Positions 35,921 through 47,800 of a stretch of DNA of 64,000 nucleotides are shown one piece after another. The position numbers and the translations under genes were made by a program. The DNA comes from Symbiotaphrina buchneri. Taxonomy: Eukaryota > Ascomycota > Symbiotaphrinales > Symbiotaphrinaceae. Position 1 is the first letter of the stretch. Each line of letters opens with the position of its first letter. The notes below the pieces were generated by a model. It was given only the letters and a program-made list of their open reading frames with translations, was not told where the DNA came from and searched no databases. The stretch spans positions 310,001 through 374,000 of the forward strand of contig BCIG01000004.1 in assembly GCA_001599915.1 (NCBI GenBank), read 5' to 3'.

Positions 35921-37181
35921 ATGGCCACCCCAAGCGTCTTCACGGCCGGCAACACGGCTCTTATTTCAGGCGCAGCCTCAGGTATCGGTCTGGCTGTCGC
36001 CCAACTCTGTCGGAAGCATGGCATGCGCCTCTTCCTCCTGGACCGCAACAAAGACCAACTTGCTGATGCGGAGAGGACCTTATCTGCCAACAAGACTTCT
36101 GCCAAAGCCAATGCAGAGGATTCCAGCTTCAGTACCGAGACGCTTCCCGAGGTGCGCACATTCGCCTTGGACGTGAGCAGATTAGAGGATTGGTTCGGCG
36201 TCAAGAAGGCCCTTGATGGTGAGAAGATTGACTTTCTGATGTTGAATGCTGGTATCGGAGCAAAGGGCTCGTGGGAGGACGCTGAATATTTTCGTAAGGT
36301 GGGTTCCTCTTTCATTTGTGCTGTTGTGAGCCCCTAGGGCGGATGCTGTCGCAAAGCAGCTTGTCAATGGCGAGGTCGCATGATAAGGTATGAAGGGCTC
36401 GAAATGGCTTGAGCACATGATGATAGGATCGTCTCCGTCTGTTATACAATCTGTCATGCAATCTCTTTTCACGTCATTCTTCGAGCTCGATGAATATTCT
36501 TGTATCAATATTGTCATTCACCGCTGCTTTGAGTTTTCGGGTCTACGTTGACAAGAGATCCCTCGGTCTGAACGAGCTGGGATTATCACATGAGACTTAC
36601 CCTTCTATAACTCAGATAATGGATACCAACCTCTTTGGCGTCATCAATGGCATCAATGCCTTCTTCCCCTTGCTACAACGAGCCAAGTCGGAATCGCGGG
36701 CTGCTATTGTTATTACCGGCTCGAAGCAGGGGATTACAAACCCTCCCGGCAATCCAGCCTATAACGCATCCAAATCAGCTGTCAAGACCTTGGCCGAGCA
36801 TTTGAGCTATGATCTGAAAGATACCAACACTAGCGCGCACTTACTGGTACCTGGATGGACATTTACGGGGCTGGTAAGTCCGACACTCCATGATTATGGT
36901 CCTAGAAGTAACTGAACCTTCGCAAGACTGGCGGCGGTGGCTTGAAGGAAAAGCCGGCTGGTGCATGGTATCCCTCCCAAGTTGCGGACTATATGTTCAA
37001 GAAAATGGCGGAAGACAAGTTCTATATCATTTGTCCAGATAACGATGTCTCAGAGGACACAGATAAGCGTAGGATGCTCTGGAGTGTTGGGGATATTATT
37101 TACGACCGCCCACCTCTGACGCGATGGCGTCCGGAATTCAAGCAGCAGGCGGAAGAATGGATGGCTAAGCAGAAGATTTAA
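35921..37181 (+). CDS. Short-chain dehydrogenase/reductase (SDR)
   Basis: Three exons, 35921-36298, 36616-36873 and 36927-37181; 296 residues. It is a classical-type NAD(P)-binding Rossmann protein: the glycine motif ALISGAASGIG near residue 20, LMLNAGIG, the strand ending in ITGSKQG (catalytic Ser position) and the active-site YNASK. The nicotinamide-side motif VPGWTFTGL follows. The substrate cannot be told. The first intron is 317 bp, much longer than any other here, yet YFRK joins directly to IMDTNLFGV; an alternative donor GTAAGG lies five bases upstream. Intron 2 ends in AAG. The protein has no signal peptide or membrane segment and is probably soluble. Confidence 0.85.
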
Positions 37182-37358
37182 ACGCGTGTCTGTCTACATT
37201 AGATAGGTCATGCTGCATTGAGCTTTGTTCAGGAAGTGTAGGTAATGCTGTCGCCTAAAACAAATTCAAGGTGGATGACCATGCATGGCATCCAGAGCTT
37301 AAGACCTATCAGGCCCGATGATACTCAAACCAGTTTGACCGCTCGTAACGCTTTCTAG

Positions 37359-39188
37359 CTATAACCTCCATGTGGGTTCCCGTTCTGGCGTATACTCCAG
37401 CTCTCCCTCCCTCATACCGCGCTCTCTCTCAGCCCTTTCTCTCCTTGATCTTCGGTGAGCTCGTGCAATCTCTTCAGCCACACTGGTATTCTCTTGGTCA
37501 CTGGTCCAATTGCGAGTCGGACTATCACTGCGGCCTGCGGCGGCATCTCTTCTTCTGGCTCTGATTGACCTTGGAGTATTCACACGGAATGATCTCGCAG
37601 GAGCAGTAAATGCAGGGTCTCTAAAGCGGACTCTCGGACCAAGGTCTGCTGGCGTTTGCGGTTGAGATAGCGCTGGACCCTCATCATTGTATACACGCCC
37701 AAAGCTTCGTGGAGTGGTGGGTTGAAAGGGTTCAGCAAATTCAAGACGACGAGAATTGCGCTCCCGCTGCTGACGCGGGGTCGATAAAGCTTCCGAGGGA
37801 GGCGGCGGAGCTGGAGGTCCAGCAGAGGAGTCATAGGATGATCCTGAAGGCGAAGAAGGGCTAGAGACTTGTGGCAGTTCATCAAGAGTGTCTTCTAGTG
37901 CCCTTTGAAGCCCAGTGGCTGCCTCGAGAGAAAAGTTCCTCGTCACATGCTGAGGCATTCCTTCGGGTACTCTTGAGGCGGTGTTGGACCGCCATCCTGA
38001 GTCTGAAGTCGAGGCCATGAATGAGACTTTCCGGTTCCCTACAACAGGCATCTGACGCGGTTGATCAAGGAAAGGGCCATTGCTACGAGAGAAGGATAGG
38101 TCCGTGACATCGTTATGGGAAGAACGAGAGTGCCCTTGTAGCTGTGAGATGATCCCGTCACTCTCTGTCTCGCCGTGGTACGCCAATGGTGTCATGTCCC
38201 TAGCCATTGCGCCACTAGTGATCTTAATATCCTCTCCAGACATTTCCCAGGGATAAGTTTCCGTTCTCGGTCTGTAACCCCTGAGACGACGAGGTGGTTG
38301 AGACAAAAGGATTGACCTCTCCTGAGGTTCGCCGTCAGTTCCGTTGCCCGCCCTCTCTGGGGAGCTTGAGGCAGCAGCATGAGAAAGGTAGAGAGGGGAG
38401 CGAGGCAAACTTGTCACCCTGCGCCTCTGAATCTCCACAGACCTAGGCAAGAGCAGAGGAGGAGTGGATTGAAACTCCGGGTTCCCAAAACTTGAATATT
38501 CAACTAGCTGAGGCGACGAGGACGGTGGGAAATCTGCCGCACCATCTAATGGTATCCCGGACGAACCGAGATATTGCTGAGAGATACTATGCGGCCGAGC
38601 GAACTCCCCGGTCCTTATGAATCCAGAATAACCGAACTGATGTTTTGGTGGAGAGTAGTGAACAAGATCCTCTGATCGACCGGAGTAGTCACTGCAGCTC
38701 TGAGAGTCATCTTGTTCTGATGCATCCGAGTGCTCTGGACTCACTCGAGCCTGCCATGCCATAGATACAAGTTCCTCCTGACGTGCATTCCCATTCCCGC
38801 TTTGATGCATCTGCAGCCTTCCTTGCAAGGCATGCTCAGGGTCCGAAGCTTGTGGCACAGAATGAATATCTTCAATGTAACCATCGCCCGTAACAGAAGA
38901 GAAGCTCGCTGACAGCACACCACTCGGAAGCAGGTCCCGGGCGATAGATTGGGAAGCAGAGTACTCGACGTCTTCCCTCAGGAAAGTCGGCCGTCGAGTG
39001 GGAGAACAGTACTTGCAGTATCCAAGCTGGGCGTAAGTGCAAGTCCTCTGGCCCGAGACGTTCCCGCGGAGCAGATCACATGCATTGGAGGGTCCATAAG
39101 GGAATTCTCGGCGCAGGCGGAGCCTGAAGCTGGTCCAAGCAATATCGGCAGGTGACAGCTCAAGTTGAGTAGACCACGGTCGGAGCAT
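37359..39188 (-). CDS. Large disordered protein, function unknown
   Basis: One uninterrupted frame of 609 residues from an ATG at 39188. The N-terminal ~70 residues may be ordered: SPADIAWTSFRLRLRREFPY, then CDLLRGN, and a small Cys pair (CTYAQLGYCKYC). The rest is Ser/Pro/Arg-rich low complexity with many SP and TP sites. The C-terminus is strongly charged and probably helical (ARAHRRSRRERAERERGMRE). I recognise no family. The length of the open frame and the biased but consistent composition support a real gene. It lies convergent with the SDR, only 177 bp away. Confidence 0.7.
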   Translation of the reverse strand: MLRPWSTQLELSPADIAWTSFRLRLRREFPYGPSNACDLLRGNVSGQRTCTYAQLGYCKYCSPTRRPTFLREDVEYSASQSIARDLLPSGVLSASFSSVTGDGYIEDIHSVPQASDPEHALQGRLQMHQSGNGNARQEELVSMAWQARVSPEHSDASEQDDSQSCSDYSGRSEDLVHYSPPKHQFGYSGFIRTGEFARPHSISQQYLGSSGIPLDGAADFPPSSSPQLVEYSSFGNPEFQSTPPLLLPRSVEIQRRRVTSLPRSPLYLSHAAASSSPERAGNGTDGEPQERSILLSQPPRRLRGYRPRTETYPWEMSGEDIKITSGAMARDMTPLAYHGETESDGIISQLQGHSRSSHNDVTDLSFSRSNGPFLDQPRQMPVVGNRKVSFMASTSDSGWRSNTASRVPEGMPQHVTRNFSLEAATGLQRALEDTLDELPQVSSPSSPSGSSYDSSAGPPAPPPPSEALSTPRQQRERNSRRLEFAEPFQPTTPRSFGRVYNDEGPALSQPQTPADLGPRVRFRDPAFTAPARSFRVNTPRSIRARRRDAAAGRSDSPTRNWTSDQENTSVAEEIARAHRRSRRERAERERGMREGELEYTPEREPTWRL

Positions 39189-40200
39189 GATAGCATCTAT
39201 GCTTGCGGAGACAGCTCACATGGTTGCAATAGGAGGAGAGAAAATATGGAAAAGGACAAGTGAAATTGTCGCAAATGGATCTCTTGCTAAGAAGGCAACA
39301 GCGGATGTAGAAACCCAACTGGTAGGAGAAGAAGGAACCACCGGAAGAATTGGACATGCTGATCAAGGCAGGCAAGCACAAAGGGAAGATGACTGGGGAA
39401 TCACGACCGTGGAAAGATAGCCTGGCGAGCATCACACTGATGGTTGGCAAACGCATTGTAGCCTTTGACGATACTCATTTGGAGTGTTATTGCCTTCGTG
39501 ATTTTCCAAAGGGCCAAAGGCGAAGAATGTGTTAGAGCAGCAGATAGGCTCGCTGGCTGGATAGATGTCACCGTAGGTATATACTGTCTATTTTATCACA
39601 GGATCTTTGGTCGGAGAATTTGCTGAAACAATTGCTGCTCCCTGGCATTCATTCGCGCATTTGTTTCACCGGCGATGCGGCAGGCACGGCATACGAATAG
39701 GCGAGCTTGGGCAATTTGAGTCAATAAGGATGACGAAGAAGAGACTTGTCGACCCTGCAAATAAAAATGGTAGTGGTCAAGGTTACGACTAATATAATTC
39801 ATTCCCTCAAGAAGAGAATTGCATCAATGATGATTCCGATTACGCCGCGATTGTTATATCTCAGAGCATTTCCCACCTTAACGTTGTAGCTCAGGCACGT
39901 ACGGTCTTACCTACGTTGAAGACACATCCTTAGCTTAGCCGACGGCGACCAAGACCAAACACCAAGCCGAAGCCCGGCACGTCCTCCGTACTCCATTATA
40001 TTGCATTTCGAAAGAATAAAGTAACCGCTTGCTCTGATTCTTCCTACTTTGGACCTTCAATACTCGTTCTCACTTATGTCAACTGGGCCATGTGCACGAC
40101 TGCCGACCATTAATCAACCTGCCTGCGTCTGGCACCTGGGCTGTCGACCGGCAGCCAGCAGTCTTCTTCCGTCACGACATCTACGTGTCCAAGGGCTACG
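39189..40200. other. Divergent intergenic region upstream of PDK1-type kinase
   Basis: About 1 kb between two divergent gene starts. Short frames only; no RNA gene or repeat stands out apart from a CCGTACTCCA element near 39987. Confidence 0.5.
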
Positions 40201-42864
40201 ATGGAAGGGGATTTGAGCCTTTCGCAGTCGTTTGGCGGTCTGCGCATCGCGAATCCCGACGATATATTACCATCATCATCCCCTGACCAGGGGAGAACCT
40301 CCACAGCATCACAACCACCATCGTCGGAGTCTGCTTCTCACACACCCACCCAAGGGTGGACGGACTCGGAGCTACCGCCTCCTTTGCAAGAGAGATCTTC
40401 TGACAGGTCCATTGAGTCGGCTTCTACAGAACCGAACTCAGTCTCTGAAAGCGCGGGATTAGTCTCTTCCAACGTGCCTCCGATCTTTGCATCCCAGGAG
40501 CGCACCGCCTACGCCGATCTTCCTAGACAACCACCTAACAACGATGTACAAGCGCAGAGCACCTATCAACTACAAGCACAACCCAGTAGAAGAGGACACT
40601 CCGGATCGACTGCATCCTCTCGTCCTGCCTCAACCCTTTATAATCCCCTGCTCTCCAACCAGCCGCCTCCCGGGGCGCCGAAAGAAGGCACATATCGCCT
40701 ACGCAGCGAATCTTCTCGATCGTCAATGTCGGGCGCGCCTTCGCGGAGTGACTCGCGAAGTGCACATGTGGCTTTGCAAGCCGGTGTCCCGACAAGAGAA
40801 GCGGGCCATCATGATCGTGCATATCGGCAACAAGGGAATATTCCGAACGGTGGTCTACCACCACGGAGAAGTTCGAGGGGAATGGGTCAGGCCAATGGCA
40901 TGTACCCTTCCGGTTCTACTCCACCCAATGCATCATCCTATATGGTCGAGGGCGGTCCCCTTCCGAGCAGTGAGGAGTGGAAAGAGAAAGGCGCGTCGGT
41001 TGCCAAAAGAGAGGAAATTGACGAGAATGGTCGACCAGTGACCAGGTACATGAAAAAAGGGGTGAAGGATTTCAATTTTGGACGAACACTAGGGGAAGGC
41101 TCTTACAGTACGGTATTGGCTGCAACTGACAGGCAGACACTGAGGGAATATGCCATCAAAGTTCTGGATAAGAGGCATATAATAAAGGAGAAGAAGGTGA
41201 AATATGTTAATATTGAGAAGGACACCTTGAACCGGCTCACTGACCACCCCGGTATTGTACGTCTATACTATACATTTCAGGATGAACGGTCACTCTATTT
41301 CGTCCTGGACCTTGCAAGCAACGGCGAGCTCCTCGGGGTGTTGAAACGCATGGGAACGTTCGACGAAGAGTGTACGAGATTCTACGGTGCGCAGATTCTT
41401 GACGCGGTAGACTATATGCATTCGAAGGGTGTGATACACCGAGACCTAAAACCCGAAAATGTTCTCCTGAACGATCAGATGCATGTCAAGATAACAGATT
41501 TCGGCACCGCAAAAATCCTTGATCAGCCAAAACAGTGGTCGCCTGATACTGGTGGCAGCGGCTACGCTGCGGGAGATCTCATGGATGGCAACGATGGCAA
41601 GGCCAATTCTTTCGTTGGTACCGCGGAATACGTCAGTCCGGAACTGCTCACTGACAAGAGCGCCTGCAAAGCCAGCGATCTCTGGGCATTTGGCTGCATA
41701 ATATACCAACTCCTTGCAGGCCGTCCACCCTTCAAAGCTGGCAACGAATATCAGACTTTCCAGAAGATAGTCGCTCTGGATTATGAGTTTCCACGGGGCT
41801 TTCCCGAAGTAGCAAAGGACCTTGTGGAAAGACTACTCGTTCTGGACCCTGCTAAACGTCTTTCCATGGAACACATAAAAAATCACGAGTTGTTTGATGG
41901 GGTGGTGTGGGGAAAGGGTCTCTGGAAACAGAAGGCGCCGAGATTGAGAAGTTACGTTCCACCAACGCAGGAGACCATCAAGCTCAATGGAAATGGGATG
42001 TCGAGTATGCCTCCGCCCATTAGCAGGGCTGCTTCGTCCGGCTTGACAGGGAATGGACCTCCTCGACCTCAACCTCGAGTGATAACCGAGCTTCCACCGC
42101 CTTCCCAACTGGACATAGAATGGTCCCCAGTGTTAACTAGGACGAATGAACGTATTCTTAAGCTAGGGAATATGGTGGTACTCTCGCAGCCAACTCCACA
42201 TAGCCCCAACTCTAGAAACGGCTCAGGGGACGCGGCAGCAGAGACACCCAAGAAGTTCTCGCGGTTTTTTGGAGGCGGAGGGCTCAAAAAACGTCAACGG
42301 TTGGTAATGATAACCTCCAGTGCGAGGATCATCCTTGCCGCTGCAGGAGGGGATGAGAAGAAAACCAAGACTGAGATCTCGCTCCTTGCACCCGGTGCAA
42401 GCTGGAGAAGCATTAAAGACGCAAAAGGGCAGACTTCTTGGTGTGTCGAGACCGTAAGTGGTTGCCATATGTTGCTAGACTGTCTTCATTGATCTAACTG
42501 TACGCAGAAGGATAAGACGTTCACCTTTGAGGATCCTAAATCATCTAGCGACCCAACTGGGAAAGCATCAACTCTAGACTGGCTTGATACCATTGAGCGC
42601 GCGAAAGAGCTTGCTCTGTCGCAGGATACTATTAGCGATGAGTATTCCAGTGAGGATGCTTTCAAGAATGGCGCACTTCAAGGCTCTGCCCCTAAAGTCA
42701 CAGACGACCCTTCCATGCGTCTCGATACCGGAGGAACAGGTGCAAGACATACTTTGACCAAAAGCAACCAAGGATTTCCCGATCAGGAACCTGCTAAAGC
42801 AGCTTCGAGCCGGAAGCGTTTCAGCCGACGCCAATCAAGAAGTGGACTTGCTGCTGTCTTCTAA
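40201..42864 (+). CDS. pdk1: PDK1-type protein kinase (Ksg1/Pkh homologue)
   Basis: Two exons, 40201-42453 and 42508-42864; 869 residues. An N-terminal ~280-residue Ser/Pro-rich region precedes the kinase domain: glycine loop GRTLGEGSYSTV near 297, Lys in YAIKVLDK near 317, HRDLKPENV near 412, DFGTAK near 432, and the activation segment ANSFVGTAEYVSPELL whose Ser near 469 matches the autophosphorylated PDK1 site. An insert lies between DFG and that site. A C-terminal PH-like domain (about 640-830) reads ILKLGNMVVLSQ, RLVMITSSARIIL and WCVETKDKTFTFEDP across the intron. PDK1 kinases phosphorylate the activation loops of AGC kinases (Akt/Sch9, PKC, S6K types) in growth and cell-wall signalling. 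The protein ends in a basic RKRFSRRQSRSG tail. Confidence 0.95.
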
Positions 42865-43676
42865 TATATCATCATCATTGTGCTTGCATGGGGGAGATTA
42901 TATGCCCTCCATTTGTAGTCTCCCGATTCTCTTCTTCCTGTCTGCTGCCACCCTTTGTGACTGCATATTGCATATTCGCTGTTGGCTAAAGGCTTGAAAG
43001 GCATTATGTTGGCGTATTGTCCTTTGTTATTGCTATTCTACGACCAACCCTATGGGGCATTATGAAACCATATCACGCAGCGTTGTTTCTCCTTTTTCAT
43101 GGATTAAGACTCTCGATCAATGGCAGTAGCAATTTTTATGAAGGGTAGCGGTTGTGTTCGAGGAGTCTTTCGCTTCCATTCCTGGTGTTTATGAGGACTG
43201 GACAGTTCTGGGGGACCAGGCCGTCACAGATTAGATCTACATACGTCATTTCAGCATAAAAACTAATACCTTGACGTGGTCTGATCCAATTTACCAAGGC
43301 AACGATCGACAAGATAGACATGTTGGAGCAAGCACGCGGGAGCAAGCACAGGGACCGAAGTTACGAGCCTCTGGGATCGAAGTCGTAGCATAGTGACCAA
43401 TATCTGTCCCGGGCACTGGATGAACAGCCAGATAGAGCCTGGTGCAACAAATAGTCGGGCCTGAAAACGACCATCAGGCATCGACTAGTTCCGTGTCAAG
43501 TCCTGCTCGAGAATTGCTCGCCTCGTAATCTCACTGTCACTTGCAAGTTGTTCGTGACATAGCATCGGTCAATTGAAATTCAGGCCTCATCAACAATGCA
43601 ATACGTCATTGTACTGCAGAGTATCTAGCGAAATGCGAACAGACACCCGTTTTACCCATGCCCCATGAAGACGCAC
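42865..43676. other. Intergenic between convergent PDK1 and eL27 genes
   Basis: About 0.8 kb of 3' flanks. No gene, RNA or clear repeat is seen. Confidence 0.5.
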
Positions 43677-44292
43677 TCAAAACCCTGAAGATGAGTTAGC
43701 ATAATACCCGAAGGATGCTAACAGGAGAAACGTACTCAGTGGCGTGAAGAACCACCGGTTCTTTCCGCTCGTGTATCTCTCCTCCAGAGTCTTCTTCACC
43801 GTCTTCTTTGCATCCTCACGCTGACTGACTTCCTTGAATGTGTCGTTGGTGACCACACCCTTAAGACCCTCAAACTCCAGAGTGTAACGAGTGGGCATCA
43901 GGTGGTTGTAGTTGACGATCTTGATGAAGGGCTTAACTTTTGAACGCTTCGTCTGGCGGGCCTTCGACATGCGACGGGTGACTTTTTGTGGGTAACGCTC
44001 AATGCCAGCAACCAAGGCATGGGGGAAAGGGTGCCCCTTGCTGCCTGTGTCCTGAGGTTGGATGATCACGACCTGATGGCCTTGATGTTAGCAAAGTGTG
44101 CCCGTCGCTCCGTTGAAGCAAGTCGATTGCAGTTGACTGGGCATCGTCAAAGGAAAGCTGGGTTGCCGTACCTTCTTGCCGGCGTATCTACCCCGGGTGA
44201 TGATGGCCACACGGCCGACTTTGAGGACTGTCATAAGAGTATCAGCATCTTTCTTTCCGGAAAATGGGCGCACTCGAAGACTCACACTTCAT
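43677..44292 (-). CDS. rpl27: 60S ribosomal protein eL27
   Basis: Four exons: 44292-44286 (7 nt), 44227-44172, 44072-43736 and 43684-43677 (8 nt); 135 residues, normal for the family. The joined protein starts [21 protein letters not shown], continues [20 protein letters not shown] and [18 protein letters not shown], and ends RWFFTPLRF. It is a component of the large ribosomal subunit, with the N-terminal KOW-type fold expected for L27e. Very short first and last coding exons frame the gene. Intron 2 (99 bp) has a GCTAAC branch site. A perfect palindrome at 44376-44391 lies in the promoter. Confidence 0.97.
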
Positions 44293-44835
44293 CTTGTCGG
44301 TGTCGCGAGGATGAAGAATGGGCCGGATGTTGCTGGGCGTTGATATCGCTGGACTCTCAGCGTTGTGGGATTTCGAGGGTTTGCAAACCCTTAGCGAGGA
44401 TCAAGAGGGCTGACTAACAAGCCCTCCCTCTGCCGATTACCTAATTGTGCTACGTAGAATGGGCCATGGTTTGGCCGAGGATGGCCACGGAGCGGAAGAA
44501 CAAAATGCCTAGCTCGTAGCATTGCACTTAACCTTTCTTGGATGTAAACAAACATGGACGACGGTTTCTCGACTTGGCCTGTCTGGAATCTCTGCTCGTT
44601 CACGTCTGCCGTTTATGCTTCACCTGTCCAGCACCAGGTTCACGTTTCGCGCAACGTTGCGCTCAGTTATCTGGCCAATTCCGGCATCATTATTGTCCTT
44701 TGCGCCTAGGCTTTCTGCATGTGCCATTAACCACACCCCGCATTAGTCTGGATGAGGGCCTTGTTCCATTCTTAACAGCATTCCTCGTTACCGGTCCATT
44801 GAAGCTATCAACGTGGGCGTCCGGCCTAGGCAAAA
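44293..44835. other. Divergent promoter region of eL27 and the 1941-residue protein
   Basis: About 540 bp between two divergent starts. It holds the AGGGTTTGCAAACCCT palindrome near the eL27 start and no further gene. Confidence 0.5.
44376..44391. promoter_or_regulatory. AGGGTTTGCAAACCCT palindrome in eL27 promoter
   Basis: A perfect 16-bp palindrome 84-99 bp upstream of the eL27 ATG. Each arm holds an AAACCCT (telobox-like) element. In many fungi ribosomal protein promoters carry ACCCTAA-type boxes bound by Tbf1/Rap1-like factors; whether this is such a site is inferred. Confidence 0.5.
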
Positions 44836-47800
44836 ATGCCGACTGTCGATAGCGATGGTCCTAAAGACCGGGAGCTTACGCTCAAACATCAGCACTCCTT
44901 CTCAGAATCATCCGGGCGTTCAAGCGTTCCTATGTATGTACTATCATCATAACCTATTTGTGACTGCATGGACAGCCTGAGGCGACACCTACTTTATTAA
45001 GCATCATCTTGATTCTGTGACTGACGAATTGTTCTATTTTCCCTGAATAGGTGGGACAGCTCGGATCCGGATCGTGCGCCTCCTCCGCTTCCTTTGAATC
45101 CGACATCACCAACTCGGGTTGTTAAGCCAAACACATCTGCCACAGTAGCAGCTGCTGCTGCAGCCTTTACAGAAAAAGCCCGTGCTGCGCTGGGCTCGTA
45201 TACAGTCAATGACATGGGCGCAAAACGGGATGCTAGCTCACCTGAAAAGTCGCTACTCAGAGGACACCATCATCGGCGACTGCAGTCTTTTCAGTCAGGT
45301 ACTGGGAGTATCAGAGAGTTCAGCCATCACCTTGACTCCGGATCGCGCTCCGTTGAACGATCACCCGACAGGTCACCTCACTTCGAGAGGGAGCTGGACC
45401 TACCAACCCCTGAAAGAAGTCCTACGAGATCTGGCACTCCTACCCCAAGGCGCGCCCAATCAGGACGCGAGACACCTGATTTGAGATCGACTTCGAGGTC
45501 GCCCTCTAAGAGCATACTCGGAGACAATACACCGCCACAATCAGCAACGATGCTCGCTTTGCAGACAATGCCTACTCCAAATCTGTCTGATTCATCTCTC
45601 TCCGGCGTCCCAAATTCAGCCTCAGCTCTTCGCTCACCTCAGACATGGGACGCACTTTCCTCTCAAATACTGAGCCTCACAAGCATCTGCACCAGTCTTC
45701 AGCGCGAGATGGCACAGCTCAGCCGCCGGAGCAAAGACAATGCGACTGATCTCATGAGTCTAAAAGAAGCTACGAACGCGCGGGATGAGGATATCAGAAA
45801 AAGCTTGAAAGAGCTCGTCCAGAATCTTTCCTCCAAGATACTAGGACCTACCGATGATATGAACTCACGTCTTCTCGGACACCATGATGATGTACCGAGG
45901 TCTTTGTTCCTAGACAGCAAGCCTTTCAGCACTCCTCCTTCAGCGAAGAAGAGTTTTTCACTACCGCGCATACCTAGTCCTAACAGTCTTTCAGCTTCTA
46001 TCGAGAGGGAATTGGCGTCCAGCCCAAATCCTTATGCGGTGGATGGCGCTGCACACTTGGCGCTGCTGGAGAAGATATTGCGGGAGATGGCCACGAAAGA
46101 AGGGCAGGAAACCATGATAGCTTCCCTTTCGACTATGGTCGACAAGGCTGAGAAAGATGGAGGCGACTCCCTGAAAAAGCTAGAAGAGCTATTCGAATTC
46201 ATTAAGGATAATCTCGGAAGCCGAGCGCTGGTGAAGCATATGGGGACCTCTCAGAGTGTTCCTACGCTTGCATCTAAACACCCTGCCGCGGATCTGCTTG
46301 GAGATGACATCCTCCAACTGCTTCGAAAGGTCAAAGACAGCGCAACGCAGAGCGGCGGTCTCACTGCCGAGGTCAAAGCGCTGGTGAGGGAGCTCAGGGG
46401 AGAAGTTCTGGGTATGGGTCGCGAACTCGGCCGGAAGCTGGAATCCGTTGGGACGGCCGCTCCTGCTGCTGTTGCAGATGGGTCGATCACAGAAGAGGTA
46501 GAAAGCATCATCCACGAGGGACTTTCAGAGCTGAAGGAACACATGGAAAGCCTGATGAGAGAAAGACGCCGACAATCTTCCTCATCTTCCCTTTCGCGCA
46601 ATACGGTCGACAGCCAAGAAGTATACGACGCAGTGAAACATGCTCTAACTGATTTGCCTCTCCAGCAATTGGCTCGGTCCCAGGATCCCAGTCTTCAAAA
46701 GGAAGATATACTGGAAGCAATAAAGGAGGCTTGGGAAACCTACAAGCCTGAAGTTGAACTTCAAAACTTTGGCTTGGAACGAGAGGAGATTCTGCAATGC
46801 CTGAAAGACGGTCTGGAAGAATACAGCCCTAGAGGCCAGTTGAAGATGGTGGGTGGTATGGCGAGAGAGGATGTGCTCGATGCAGTCAAAGATGGACTGT
46901 CCAATTTCAATGCCGTCAATCTCGACGCGTCAAGCAGTATGACGAAGGAAGAGATGTTGATGGCTTTCAGAGAATGTTTAGAAACTTTTGAGTTCCCGAC
47001 AGGTGGACATTCTGGCCCACGTGAGCCGGATATTACCAAAGAAGATGTAATCGACGCTATAAGAGAGGGTCTCAGCTCTTTCGAGCGCCAAGCATTCCCT
47101 ACAGACACATCGCGGGATATAGGAATCAATCGGGAAGAGGTGTTTGAAGCGGTTAGGGCAGGATTGGAACGTATCCGCATACCAGAGCAAGGCGTTGGTG
47201 AACAAGTACTCCAACGTCTGCAAGGGATCGGCGAAGGTATGAGAACGGAGTTTCAACAGTATTCTGCTGCAAACGGAAGGGACACGGAGCAGGTTCTGGA
47301 TGCATTGAAAGATGGCCTGGAATCACTCAGAGCCGAGGTCGAGACTTATGTGGATCGCGCTGCGGATGTCACTGGGAAGGACGAAATCATCGAAACAATC
47401 CGAGATGGTTTCGACCACATGAAAGAAGACATCGTGAAGCACTCGAAAGAAAGTCAAGACGACACTACTACAGCCGCTATCTTGGAAAGCCTGAAAGATG
47501 AAATGGAGCACTTGCGTGGAGTCATAGCGACAACGATTGTTAAGAACAATTCCTCTGCTGATAAGGATGAGATCCTGGATGTCTTCAGGGAATCTATCGA
47601 TGGTTTGCGAGCCGACATTGAAAGGCCGAGGGACAGGCCTGAGAGTACCTTGTCCAACACGAGCGAACTGCTGGATGCCATGAATGATGGACTGCATGGG
47701 TTGAGGGTCGACATCGAGAAGATGATCAATAGACCTATTGACAATACCGTTCACTACGAAATCCTGGATACCTTGAAAGACGGTCTAGCAGCGGTCAGAG

